Shown here: piece by piece, positions 11,926 through 23,770 of the stretch | Layout: every line of letters begins with the position of its first letter | How positions within the stretch are numbered: the stretch's first letter is position 1 | Assembly: GCF_023898315.1 (NCBI RefSeq) | Contig: NC_064617.1 | Location: 719,031,202 to 719,095,201, forward strand | From: Schistocerca nitens | Taxonomy: Eukaryota > Arthropoda > Insecta > Orthoptera > Acrididae | DNA: 64,000 nt | Direction: 5' to 3' | Notes under the pieces: generated by a model | The model's input: only the letters and a program-made list of their open reading frames with translations | Databases searched by the model: none | Told to the model about the DNA's origin: nothing | Program-made: the position numbers and the translations under genes

Positions 11926-13097
11926 TTTTTATAGCCTCTTCTGTCTGAATGCTGAAGACGTGAATGTAATGGTAGCGCAGATTCAATCTATTTCGCTTTG
12001 TGACACACCGATATCAAAATTTTATCCAGTAACGATTTTGCGGCAGATTTCCTGCAGACTGTCCTCCTCTGGACGCCGTATGCGGCAAAGCTCCGGGATC
12101 CATTTGCTGGCTACTGGCAGCGGCCGTGGCGACAGCAGCGGCGCTGCACTCCCCCGTTCTTTATCGAAAGCGCCTGCTACCGCTCATCGCTTTTGATGAT
12201 TTAAAACGATTTATTATTAAATGTTGCTCCACAGAAAATTTCTACAATTTCCATTCACGCTCAAAAGCAACGGAGACAGACGCCCTGATTAGTAGGCGGG
12301 TATTATATTACATTAATCGGCAAGAGCTGAGTATGGCCCGAAATTAATATTATAGACTGGGACGAAATTAAACCACCTCACTACATTCGATGAATTTATA
12401 AATGCTTCATACCTCGTTTCTTTTCCTATCAAACTCAATTATTTGTGCAACTTTTGGTCAATGTTTGGATGTTTTCGTCAAGCCAGAGTGAGCGTCTGTG
12501 GTGTAAAGTGTATTACAGTTCTTGTTTCATTCCTTATGGTAAGTCTATGCGATAAACTGTGTGAATACCTTGCAATGCATGCTCTGTAGCAGTGCAGGAA
12601 CAATGCACATTTGGAGTTCCATGTATGGGTTCATGAAGTATTTATTGTTGATCGGAAGTGATAGTTAAGGTCATCAGATTTAAACCAGAAAAATTTGTCG
12701 TTTTGAAGGTTTCAGAGAACGGAAAGGAATTGCTAACGCCGGTGTTAGAAAACGTCTACAGTTAAATGCTATTGCAAATATTTGGAAGAAGGGAACTATA
12801 TTAATGAACATGTGCACTTCATAAACAACCTTCTGACATGTTAGACCTATATGACGAACAAAGCTCAAATTTATATCGTTGACAGTCGGTTTGAATCTTT
12901 TCAGGGTCTATTTTACAGTGAAGCACCTTGGAATTTGCAAAGCAGAAATCCATGATATTAACTTAATTTACTAAGTCGAAATCGGACGAAGATTGATGTT
13001 TAAAGGCATTCTTCAGATTTCGCATAAGAAATTTTTACTAGCAGTTTGCAACTCCATTAATTAAAATGGAAAATAAAAGGTTGTAGTCAGCGGCTTC

Positions 13098-13175
13098 TAC
13101 CGTGATTCGAACTGATATGTCTTATAGTACAAGCACTGCAACGCACAAGGGAACCTCTGAGCTAACGACACACTG
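13098..13175 (-). other. tRNA-like module 2 (mirror 26477-26554)
   Basis: Minus strand: A box GTTAGCTCAGAGGTTCCC and B box AGTTCGAATCACGG at a distance of about 45 bp. Both boxes are near consensus, making this one of the better-formed modules in the arm. Confidence 0.55.
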
Positions 13176-13261
13176 GCGGCCAGAGGCGGAATATAGTCAC
13201 TGCGATTTTGCCTGAGCCTCAAAACGCAACCTTAAACACACGAACAGAGGAGGTGGAGATT

Positions 13262-13470
13262 ACTGTTTTAATGTCCCGTCGACAACGATGTCATTAGAGA
13301 CGGAGCACAAGCTCGGATTAGGGAAGGATGGGGAAGGAAATCGGCCGTGCCCTTCCTAAGGAACCATCCCGGCATTTGCCTGAAGCGATTTAGGGAAATC
13401 ATTGAAAACCTAAATGAGGATGGCCGGGCGCGGGATTGCACCGTCGTCCTCCCGAATGCACACACAAACA
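13262..13470 (+). mobile_element. SINE-like repeat, fifth family (left arm)
   Basis: It contains TTTTAATGTCCCGTCGACAA at the start and GGATGGCCGGGCGCGGGATTG near the end. On the minus strand this resembles a B box (GGTGCAATCCCGCGCC). It is a common-looking orthopteran dispersed repeat, recognised by pattern only. The mirror copy is at 26182-26390. Confidence 0.6.
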
Positions 13471-15002
13471 GGTGTTACTTATGTGAAGAACGCCGTTCTT
13501 GGAGTCCAGAAATTAAATATACTTTCTAATTGTGTCATCTTGCAGTGGATTATATCGTACGAGTCTTCGATGTGGGAAACGAATGTCAAGTGAATTTAGC
13601 GAGGTAACGCAGACCTACACCCGGAAGTAAATGCACTATCAGAGTGTTGACAAATACTTGCTACGACGCTGCCATTTCTAGGCTCTCTGACGAGGCAGCT
13701 CTTCAGCGAAATGCTTGCCGTGATTCTCCGATACGGTTCTTCAGAGTGGAGACGCGCGCGCACGTTTGGTTTTTATGCGGCGTTCTCCCCTGATGGTTTC
13801 TGACGTCGCCTTGTGGGCTATGTATACATATGAGACATTCAATTATCATTAATCCAGAACGATACAAGTTTCAGCTTCCGGCGTGGAAGAAGGCTGTTGA
13901 CGCCGACATTATATCATTTCAACGTAGGGAAAGCAAAACGGATCATTCAATGTTTCTCATTCAACATAAAGCATGTGAGATAATTTTCCGTAACGTTCAT
14001 AATCATCTAAAAATACAAACGAAGTAAAAATACACCGGAAGCTTATTCGAATTGAATATAACGCTTTGCACCTCGATGTCGAATTTGTCCACTTGCAATC
14101 TTTTGCAGCATACACATAGAATGTCATGATTACCACGAGAATGAAGAAATATGTTGGTAAGGATGGAAGCAAGAAGAGACGCAGTCAACAAATATTCTAT
14201 TCCTCATGGCATTCATTTCATTTGACACGTAAGAAGAGGTAAAGCTGGAATTTACTTTCGTTAACACGAAAGATATGCCGCACATATTGATAACGAGGAA
14301 GTCTGCGTCTTCATACGTTTCCTCCTTGAAATCTGTATGCTCTATTATATACTAAGTAGCCCGGTCATTGTTTCAGTAATGTTACCCTCTTGTTTGACCC
14401 CGTAACGATGAACAGATTCCAAATGCATGTCTCCCTTCCTGGGTTGTTTTTTGTGTTTTATTGCTTGGAAATTCCTGAAGCAGACCACTGTGCCTTCCCC
14501 CCTCGTGGGTTAGGTCTCAAAACTAAACCGCTTTGTATCCAATGGCATAATTTATTCAGACAGCATCAGCATAAGACTATCAAACAAAGCCTTCCATTTA
14601 CAGTTGCAGCACTCTAACCAGCACTGACCAAAGTGTAATCCACGGTCATGGTCCTAAATTACCAGCTGTCTGCTACTGTGGCAAAGTCCGTACTACACTT
14701 TCGATTCCGCAGCACCATTTTATCTGGTAACACTGTGTAGTTGCACAGTTGTGCTACCAGGTCTGTCCTCACACTGTCAACTTTATGTATCTCACTTCTC
14801 CTGTAGCGTAGATCACGAGGAGCCGAAGTAAATGAGTGTATTCTGCATGACGTAACATTCAGTATTCCCTTCTTTCATAGCCACTCTTCATGTGCATCAA
14901 TACCAAATAGGAATGCGAAAACTCTTGCGAGTGAGAGAATGACAATAACAATCGTAACAAGAACAAGCAAATAATGAATGATGTTTATTCCAACGCAGAA
15001 CG

Positions 15003-15055
15003 AGAATGGCTTTAAATATAAAAATCTGTATCTATATCTATATCCCTATCTATTG
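15003..15055. repeat. TATATC-type microsatellite (mirror 24597-24649)
   Basis: A short imperfect array of (TATC/TATATC) units, present in both palindrome arms at mirrored positions with equal length. Confidence 0.6.
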
Positions 15056-15881
15056 ATCTTTGAGTTGGCACAATGCAAATATATTCTTAGCATTTAGTTA
15101 CTGAATTTAGTTCTGGATGTTTGCAGAGAAAAGGAAAAGTCGGTACTTCTCGCTAGTGTAATATAATGTGAACCAGCAACTACCCTTTCCTTAGAACACG
15201 ACTCAAGCAGGTCCTCAAGTAGGTAGCAAGGCACTGCTGCATTCTGTTCCCTGACATTGCTCTGATGACGGTTAATGCAGATAGTTCCGATTATGAAATA
15301 CAAAACGTGTTGCAGGTTAGTTCCTAGGATAGTAACATTAAATTTGCGTTGTAGACGGCACATGAACGTGACGACTATCTGTATTACTCATCAATATAAA
15401 AAGACAATATTTTGGGAATTTAGCAGGATTACTCAAAATGAATTCTGAAATTGGGTGACTGACTGCACAGGTGCTAAACGTCGTCAAGAGTATACGATGT
15501 CCTAATCGCATTAGGAATATGAAGATCGTCTTCGACAGCTCGCAACTTTCACATTGCTATCTCCACCCTACTCCAGACAGCCCTCGGTGGAGTTGCACTA
15601 CGTTGCCGATGTTATGGAAGGCCTTCAAACCGACAACAGACCACATATTGAAAAATACAAGCGAATTCTCTTGCAGCGTAAGCTTATTGTAACTAATCTA
15701 AAAATTATTGGAGAGGAACATTGTCCTATTCAAAAAAAGTAAAATGTTACACACTGTTGACGTCAAACGGACATTATCTATCTCCTGTCTTGTGTCCTAC
15801 TCATCTATAATATCAAGTGTACTATGAAAATGATTATATATAATGGCTGATAGGGTAATGCATTGATACCAGATGGTGGGG

Positions 15882-16078
15882 GCCGGCCGGTGTGGCCGTG
15901 CGGTTCTAGGCGCTTCAGTCTGGAACCGCGTGACCGCTACGGTCGCAGGTTCGAATCCTGCCTCGGGCATGGATGTGAGTGATGTCCTTAGGTTAGTTAG
16001 GTTTAAGTAGTTCTAAGTTCTAGGGGACTGATGACCTTAGAAGTTAAGTCCCATAGTGCTCAGAGCCATTTGAACCAC
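15882..16078 (+). mobile_element. Common tRNA-derived SINE (left arm)
   Basis: A complete copy of the window's main SINE. The head has an A-box-like GTGGCCGTGCGGTTCTAGG and a B box GGTTCGAATCCTGCC. The body runs from CTTAGGTTAGTTAGG to the 3' end GAGCCATTTGAACCA. A target-site duplication is not obvious here, unlike the copies outside the palindrome. Confidence 0.88.
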
Positions 16079-16913
16079 TTGAACTATTTAACACAAAATG
16101 ACATTAAACATTAAAGTTATTCACGAGCAGCTAGTTGAGAATATGTATGAACATTAAATGACACGACGAACTGAAATAATATGACGAAGAGTTCAGCGCT
16201 CACTGGGAATAGAGCCCCACACATATCGTTGTTGACTACACACAAAGAGACGTCAGCTACCGAATTTTTCTCCACCAGCTGCTCAGAATAGCATCTTGAA
16301 CTTACAGTCATCTCGCAAATAGTTCTGTGTCTCACTGGGAGTTAAAAACGTCAGATATCGTTAGTGTTGACAACGAATGAAAATACATTAAAAATCAAAA
16401 TTATTATCCACCAGCAGATAGGTGTTCTCATGATAGAGCTTGATAATACATAATTAAATCTTTAGTGCCGGGCCAGGATTCGATCCCATTCACGCGTAAT
16501 ATGTGAAGGTGTTGAGGAATCTGCAGTTTTGAACAAACAACAAATTGTAGCCGAGCTGTATTGCCACGAAGGGATCAAATTCCGCGTTAAGGGCGGTCTG
16601 AGTTGCATTCCCAGTTTAGAACCAATTTTATCGACATACAGAAGCTCAAATAAAAGATGGAATAAGTGTCCTGTGACCATACATAGCGTTTGTGTCGTCA
16701 CTTGAAATAAATAACTAGTATAAGAAAGGTGACTGGTGATAGAGTTTCTACATGTCGCCACTCCAGACTTTATTGTGGTTCAACCTACCGTCTACTTGGT
16801 AAAGAAGGAATATCATTTTTAATGTGAAATTTTCAGACCACGCAGCCATTATATCTCCTTCACTTGGTGTAGCCAGGAGAGAATGGAATCTGTCTCTCCC
16901 TATCTAAAATCAT

Positions 16914-16986
16914 TGACGGAAGTGGGAATCGAACACAGACCATAGGTATAACAACCTACCATCCGTCCAACAGACCACGAAATCCT
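16914..16986 (-). other. tRNA-like module 3 (mirror 22666-22738)
   Basis: Minus strand: CGTGGTCTGTTGGACGG as A box and TGTTCGATTCCCACTTCC as B box, about 73 bp overall. This looks like a degenerate tRNA gene or SINE head. A partial B-box-like sequence (GGATCGAATCCTGGCCC, minus) also lies at 16471-16492. Confidence 0.5.
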
Positions 16987-17399
16987 CTTCTCTGCGATTC
17001 ATTTTTCTATCGTAACGCAGTTGCGCCACACTGGATGAGAATTCTGACACACAGGCTCCCTGTAGTAATTTGCAGCATGATCAGTAAATTCATTTACTTG
17101 GTTGACCGAATCACCATGAACTAGCTGCCTCGGCTACCCAGTGCATACATTCGACTATTTTGTAATCACAGAAATAAAATCACGTAACTGCCACCTACAC
17201 ACAACTGCCAACAGTGTAGGATGCAGAAGTTTAAATAGGAAGTGTTCCTTTCCACTTGAGCTATTCTATTGCGCTATCTGTTACTAGAAAACGTCGTTCA
17301 GTCCAAAAGAAAAGCTGTAACTGTTTGTCTCTCAGAAGTCAAGACCTGGCCATATGCATAATCTCACAGTGCTGTGGAATCCAAAAGTTCTGGAGGAAT

Positions 17400-17476
17400 A
17401 GTTGCCGAGCTCTGGAGCGGCTGTAGCTACGTGTCAGCTTGTAGCATAGATAAGATGTCGCGAGTTCGAATACATT
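17400..17476 (+). other. tRNA-like module 4 (mirror 22176-22252)
   Basis: It reads CCGAGCTCTGGAGCGG as an A-box-like start and GCGAGTTCGAATAC as B box. The spacing of about 45 bp fits a tRNA-like unit; stems are degenerate. Confidence 0.5.
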
Positions 17477-18309
17477 CAGTGCTACATTTTTTAAAACGCA
17501 ATTCTGCTCTCTGCTGAAGGTATCAGTCTAATGGAACTTTGAACATAATTCCCTTCACTTCTCAACCCAAAGTAGTCGCATGTGGAAAAAGGGCTAACTA
17601 CTGTGACATTTTGTTCTATTCAGGTTTAATAGACAGCAGGCAGCAGATGCATCTCGAAGATGTGCAGGGAGAGCGCATCGTGCCATAATATGTCAGAAAA
17701 GTATTTTCTACATTAGCCGTCGTGTGGTAGTGATATTTTATTCTTCTTCAAACTTTGTTTGACAGCTTTAACTCAGAACAAGTTTTCTACATGCATGTAA
17801 TCAATAAACTGCATGTGCATTGTCAGACTGTCATAGGTAACATCAGAGAATTCGCATATATCGTTGATGATTAATTTCTCTCTCATGTTTACTATTGTTT
17901 TAACAACACTAAAGGAAACCTTACGAAAATTGTGCACTGTATTATAAGAAATGAAGTAAAACTAACCATGATAACCTTACGACGAAAGTATCTGTACACA
18001 AGCATGCCTCTATCGACACGAATTAGTAAAATACTACTCACTTAGATTTTGATTGGGTCTGTGTTTAATTGGTATGCTGTGTCATACTCAAGAGGTATGC
18101 AAATGTGGCATTTCATAAATATAGTTACGTATTCCTAGAAACCCAAAATTCGCTTGTCAGCAGCGGAAAGAGGCCTTACCTGTTGTGCGGCATTGTAAGT
18201 TTTTCAACATTGCACTATGAGCTGAAAGCATTTTCTTGCGATTTCCTTATTGATGTTTGATCTGACTGCTTGTAGCTCTTTCACAGAAGGGATAAAAACG
18301 TTACAGTCA

Positions 18310-18395
18310 GTGAGACTGGAACTGCGAACCGTAACAGACGCTTTTTCACAGGTCAGCACGTTTCCACAGAGCTGGCGAGGAGGTATGTGTCTTAG
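18310..18395 (-). other. tRNA-like module 5 (mirror 21257-21342)
   Basis: Minus strand: CCAGCTCTGTGG as A box and ACGGTTCGCAGTTCC as an altered B box. One of the few inner-arm differences between arms falls here (GTTTCC left, GTTACC in the mirrored reading). Confidence 0.4.
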
Positions 18396-18992
18396 CTTCC
18401 TATTACGAGGGCAATACTAACTAGAACTCGTAAACCGCTATTTGAAGGTCGAGATTAGTTGCGGTTTCCACCTGCAACGACTTTCCTGGGCTGAAAACCG
18501 TAAATTTTCAATCTTTTGTTACCCTTCAAGCGATAATAACTCAGATTATTCAATGGAAATGACAGGTAAAATCAAGTGAACTTTGAGGCTTAATTCCGTG
18601 CACACCAGGAAGTAACTCGTCGATCACAGAGTTGCCAAACATACGTTGCCTTGTTGCCAAATCTCAGTTACAGTACCAGCAGGAAGAAGACGAACCGATG
18701 TGATCCTACAGCGGTCTGGGAAGTGACCATAGCTGGTGTCTCCAAGTCGCGGCTGCTACGGCCTGGAATACGTAATGCGTCTGATTCGCTTTCTGTAACT
18801 AGGTTTAGGGACTGGAGCGTAGTTACTAATAATACTCAGAACTGACTGCAAACTGAGCATCATAAATCAGTAACTCTCATTGTTGTTTTTATATTTCTTT
18901 CGTAAGTGTACTCAAAACAAAGAAAGTCATTCACAGGCGTTTTCGTGCCTCGCCGATAGTCGAGCACAACATACAAATAAAAATAAAAAAGA

Positions 18993-18993
<1 letters not shown>

Positions 18994-19044
<51 letters not shown>

Positions 19045-19045
19045 A
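18994..19045 (+). repeat. GT/GA microsatellite at left inner edge
   Basis: 32 bp of GT units followed by about 20 bp of GA. The mirrored CA tract in the right arm is 56 bp, with one AAC interruption, which explains the arm-length difference. Confidence 0.9.
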
Positions 19046-19075
19046 AGATAAATAAAAAGCAATGAGAGAGAGTGT

Positions 19076-20552
19076 AAAAAATTGTTGTAAAGAAATTGAA
19101 TCATGGTATTTAAAGAAATCTTTCATTAAAATGACACGTTCCACATCATTATGAAATGTCGTATTCATGATCTATGGAACAAGAGTTAATCTAATGTAAT
19201 CTAATCTAATCTAATCACGTCATATTGATGATTAGCCATGAAGAGTCATGAATTACCGAAATTTTGGCCAATACCAGTAACCAAATCTAAACTTGAAAAT
19301 AAAAGACGACAATTTTTGTAATAAACCGTGACTCCTATCAAGACCCTTTCGTCCCTGTTATCTAACCACGAAAGATGTCTGATATACCTCCATTCTGAAG
19401 TAACAAAGTGTGCATGCATTTAAAGATGAAGTGCATGATGTGAAGTTCTGTGACGGAGATACGAACCCAACACGTAATCCGATTGTTAACTAAGAAAAAT
19501 CAAATGTTACGTATCGGTTTTTCTTACGAGCCGCTAGGTGTCTGAATCTAAAATAAGGATACAAACTTTTGTGCCTAAGCGACAATCGAACTGCACACCT
19601 ACCACGAATATAGCTTAAGTATCAGTTGCTTACTCATGAACAGTAAGACGTGTGCGTGTTTGACCAGAAATAACGACACCTGTTGCGATTGTTGGAAACA
19701 CATGAACAGACATTGAAATTGCGCGTTAATTTTCACTAACAGGTGGGTGTGCACTTGATAAAGCTAGAAATGAAATTATGAATATTTTTGTACTGGATCA
19801 GGTTTCAGACCCACATACTTACCTTTGGAGGAGACCTAGAGAAGATTGCAGTCTTGGGAAAAGGAACGAAATGACTGAACTATACTGTTCCGAGAGATTC
19901 AGATCCTCGAAAGAGGAGATACGAATTCGAATCACAGTCCAGCACCAAATTTTTAAACGTCTCTAGTTCAATCAAGTACAAGTAAAATAAGAGCCCTGTC
20001 CCTTTAAATGGCTATCGGTTCATCAAATAAAAGACTACGGTCGTGTTCCAGCAGCGGTATGAATAAAATGATAGTAATAATAACAGTAATAATCGAATTA
20101 TCCGGCAACTTCACACTTCACAGTGGATTTTCTCGAACTAAGAAATTTGCTGAATTTGTGAAAAATCAAAATGGCTTCACATCCAGCCTATGACGCCTAG
20201 AAGAGTCTTTACATCCTGCTGACATGAGAATAGCATAATCTCTGCGTCAGAAGCTTGCTTCTACTTGACCATCTAATAGACTCGCAGTTTTTCCACCGTG
20301 ACTAATTTTGTAAGCTAAGCACATCATCCGTTACAGCACACTCTTGGGGCTGGGTAATGTGGCCACAATGGTATGGTGGAACCAGCTATCACAGGTGCAA
20401 TGCGTGGGTTCAGGCATTTACTTTTAAGAGGCACAAACAGATTTATTTTACCTCTGGTAACCTCAAGAGAAAGACGTTATAATCCAGAATCCGCATTAAA
20501 CATCACGTTCCTTCATTACCAACTGGGCAGAGCCGGTTTACGTTGGAAAATG
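19076..20552. other. Palindrome spacer
   Basis: 1,477 bp of single-copy sequence between the arms. The left edge (19130-19217) looks like the 3' end of a non-LTR retroelement: CGTTCCACATCATTATGAAA, then ATCTATGGAACAAGAG and a (TAATC)n tail. Three weak tRNA-like modules follow: minus at 19440-19500 (B box GGGTTCGTATCTCC), minus at 19560-19640 (CAGTTCGATTGTC) and plus at 19900-19955 (GAATTCGAATCAC). No protein is recognised. Confidence 0.7.
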
Positions 20553-20583
20553 ACACTCTCTCTCATTGCTTTTTATTTATCTT

Positions 20584-20610
20584 TCTCTCTCTCTCTCTCT
20601 CTCACACACA

Positions 20611-20658
<48 letters not shown>
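20584..20658 (+). repeat. TC/CA microsatellite at right inner edge
   Basis: About 20 bp of TC units followed by 56 bp of CA with one CAAACA interruption. It is the expanded counterpart of 18994-19045. Confidence 0.9.
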
Positions 20659-20659
<1 letters not shown>

Positions 20660-23573
20660 TCTTTTTTATTTTTATTTGTATGTTGTGCTCGACTATCGGC
20701 GAGGCACGAAAACGCCTGTGAATGACTTTCTTAGTTTTGAGTACACTTACGAAAGAAATATAAAAACAACAATGAGAGTTACTGATTTATGATGCTCAGT
20801 TTGCAGTCAGTTCTGAGTATTATTAGTAACTACGCTCCAGTCCCTAAACCTAGTTACAGAAAGCGAATCAGACGCATTACGTATTCCAGGCCGTAGCAGC
20901 CGCGACTTGGAGACACCAGCTATGGTCACTTCCCAGACCGCTGTAGGATCACATCGGTTCGTCTTCTTCCTGCTGGTACTGTAACTGAGATTTGGCAACA
21001 AGGCAACGTATGTTTGGCAACTCTGTGATCGACGAGTTACTTCCTGGTGTGCACGGAATTAAGCCTCAAAGTTCACTTGATTTTACCTGTCATTTCCATT
21101 GAATAATCTGAGTTATTATCGCTTGAAGGGTAACAAAAGATTGAAAATTTACGGTTTTCAGCCCAGGAAAGTCGTTGCAGGTGGAAACCGCAACTAATCT
21201 CGACCTTCAAATAGCGGTTTACGAGTTCTAGTTAGTATTGCCCTCGTAATAGGAAGCTAAGACACATACCTCCTCGCCAGCTCTGTGGTAACGTGCTGAC
21301 CTGTGAAAAAGCGTCTGTTACGGTTCGCAGTTCCAGTCTCACTGACTGTAACGTTTTTATCCCTTCTGTGAAAGAGCTACAAGCAGTCAGATCAAACATC
21401 AATAAGGAAATCGCAAGAAAATGCTTTCAGCTCATAGTGCAATGTTGAAAAACTTACAATGCCGCACAACAGGTAAGGCCTCTTTCCGCTGCTGACAAGC
21501 GAATTTTGGGTTTCTAGGAATACGTAACTATATTTATGAAATGCCACATTTGCATACCTCTTGAGTATGACACAGCATACCAATTAAACACAGACCCAAT
21601 CAAAATCTAAGTGAGTAGTATTTTACTAATTCGTGTCGATAGAGGCATGCTTGTGTACAGATACTTTCGTCGTAAGGTTATCATGGTTAGTTTTATTTCA
21701 TTTCTTATAATACAGTGCACAATTTTCGTAAGGTTTCCTTTAGTGTTGTTAAAACAATAGTAAACATGAGAGAGAAATTAATCATCAACGATATATGCGA
21801 ATTCTCTGATGTTACCTATGACAGTCTGACAATGCACATGCAGTTTATTGATTACATGCATGTAGAAAACTTGTTCTGAGTTAAAGCTGTCAAACAAAGT
21901 TTGAAGAAGAATAAAATATCACTACCACACGACGGCTAATGTAGAAAATACTTTTCTGACATATTATGGCACGATGCGCTCTCCCTGCACATCTTCGAGA
22001 TGCATCTGCTGCCTGCTGTCTATTAAACCTGAATAGAACAAAATGTCACAGTAGTTAGCCCTTTTTCCACATGCGACTACTTTGGGTTGAGAAGTGAAGG
22101 GAATTATGTTCAAAGTTCCATTAGACTGATACCTTCAGCAGAGAGCAGAATTGCGTTTTAAAAAATGTAGCACTGAATGTATTCGAACTCGCGACATCTT
22201 ATCTATGCTACAAGCTGACACGTAGCTACAGCCGCTCCAGAGCTCGGCAACTATTCCTCCAGAACTTTTGGATTCCACAGCACTGTGAGATTATGCATAT
22301 GGCCAGGTCTTGACTTCTGAGAGACAAACAGTTACAGCTTTTCTTTTGGACTGAACGACGTTTTCTAGTAACAGATAGCGCAATAGAATAGCTCAAGTGG
22401 AAAGGAACACTTCCTATTTAAACTTCTGCATCCTACACTGTTGGCAGTTGTGTGTAGGTGGCAGTTACGTGATTTTATTTCTGTGATTACAAAATAGTCG
22501 AATGTATGCACTGGGTAGCCGAGGCAGCTAGTTCATGGTGATTCGGTCAACCAAGTAAATGAATTTACTGATCATGCTGCAAATTACTACAGGGAGCCTG
22601 TGTGTCAGAATTCTCATCCAGTGTGGCGCAACTGCGTTACGATAGAAAAATGAATCGCAGAGAAGAGGATTTCGTGGTCTGTTGGACGGATGGTAGGTTG
22701 TTATACCTATGGTCTGTGTTCGATTCCCACTTCCGTCAATGATTTTAGATAGGGAGAGACAGATTCCATTCTCTCCTGGCTACACCAAGTGAAGGAGATA
22801 TAATGGCTGCGTGGTCTGAAAATTTCACATTAAAAATGATATTCCTTCTTTACCAAGTAGACGGTAGGTTGAACCACAATAAAGTCTGGAGTGGCGACAT
22901 GTAGAAACTCTATCACCAGTCACCTTTCTTATACTAGTTATTTATTTCAAGTGACGACACAAACGCTATGTATGGTCACAGGACACTTATTCCATCTTTT
23001 ATTTGAGCTTCTGTATGTCGATAAAATTGGTTCTAAACTGGGAATGCAACTCAGACCGCCCTTAACGCGGAATTTGATCCCTTCGTGGCAATACAGCTCG
23101 GCTACAATTTGTTGTTTGTTCAAAACTGCAGATTCCTCAACACCTTCACATATTACGCGTGAATGGGATCGAATCCTGGCCCGGCACTAAAGATTTAATT
23201 ATGTATTATCAAGCTCTATCATGAGAACACCTATCTGCTGGTGGATAATAATTTTGATTTTTAATGTATTTTCATTCGTTGTCAACACTAACGATATCTG
23301 ACGTTTTTAACTCCCAGTGAGACACAGAACTATTTGCGAGATGACTGTAAGTTCAAGATGCTATTCTGAGCAGCTGGTGGAGAAAAATTCGGTAGCTGAC
23401 GTCTCTTTGTGTGTAGTCAACAACGATATGTGTGGGGCTCTATTCCCAGTGAGCGCTGAACTCTTCGTCATATTATTTCAGTTCGTCGTGTCATTTAATG
23501 TTCATACATATTCTCAACTAGCTGCTCGTGAATAACTTTAATGTTTAATGTCATTTTGTGTTAAATAGTTCAA

Positions 23574-23770
23574 GTGGTTCAAATGGCTCTGAGCACTATG
23601 GGACTTAACTTCTAAGGTCATCAGTCCCCTAGAACTTAGAACTACTTAAACCTAACTAACCTAAGGACATCACTCACATCCATGCCCGAGGCAGGATTCG
23701 AACCTGCGACCGTAGCGGTCACGCGGTTCCAGACTGAAGCGCCTAGAACCGCACGGCCACACCGGCCGGC
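23574..23770 (-). mobile_element. Common tRNA-derived SINE (right arm mirror)
   Basis: Exact-position mirror of the copy at 15882-16078. The insertion therefore preceded the duplication of the arm or was copied across by arm-to-arm conversion. Confidence 0.88.

Larger units (their letters stand above)
11649..19075 (+). repeat. Left arm of giant inverted repeat
   Basis: The outer tip reads ATGTACACTCTTTGACATAA; its first 12 bases also belong to the interrupted RT frame (codons for DVHS). A CG-rich GGCGGCCGGCCGCTTC block follows at about 11679. The inner end is the GT/GA microsatellite and AGAGAGAGTGT. The arm carries two SINE-type insertions and at least five degenerate tRNA-like modules. No protein of more than 100 residues is open. 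Confidence 0.93.

Noticed and set aside
18860..19168. Frames rich in SLSLTHTHT and ending with VVLDYRRGTKTPVND, present in both arms
   Set aside because: They are read through the GT/GA microsatellite and repeat sequence; the mirrored presence only reflects the palindrome.
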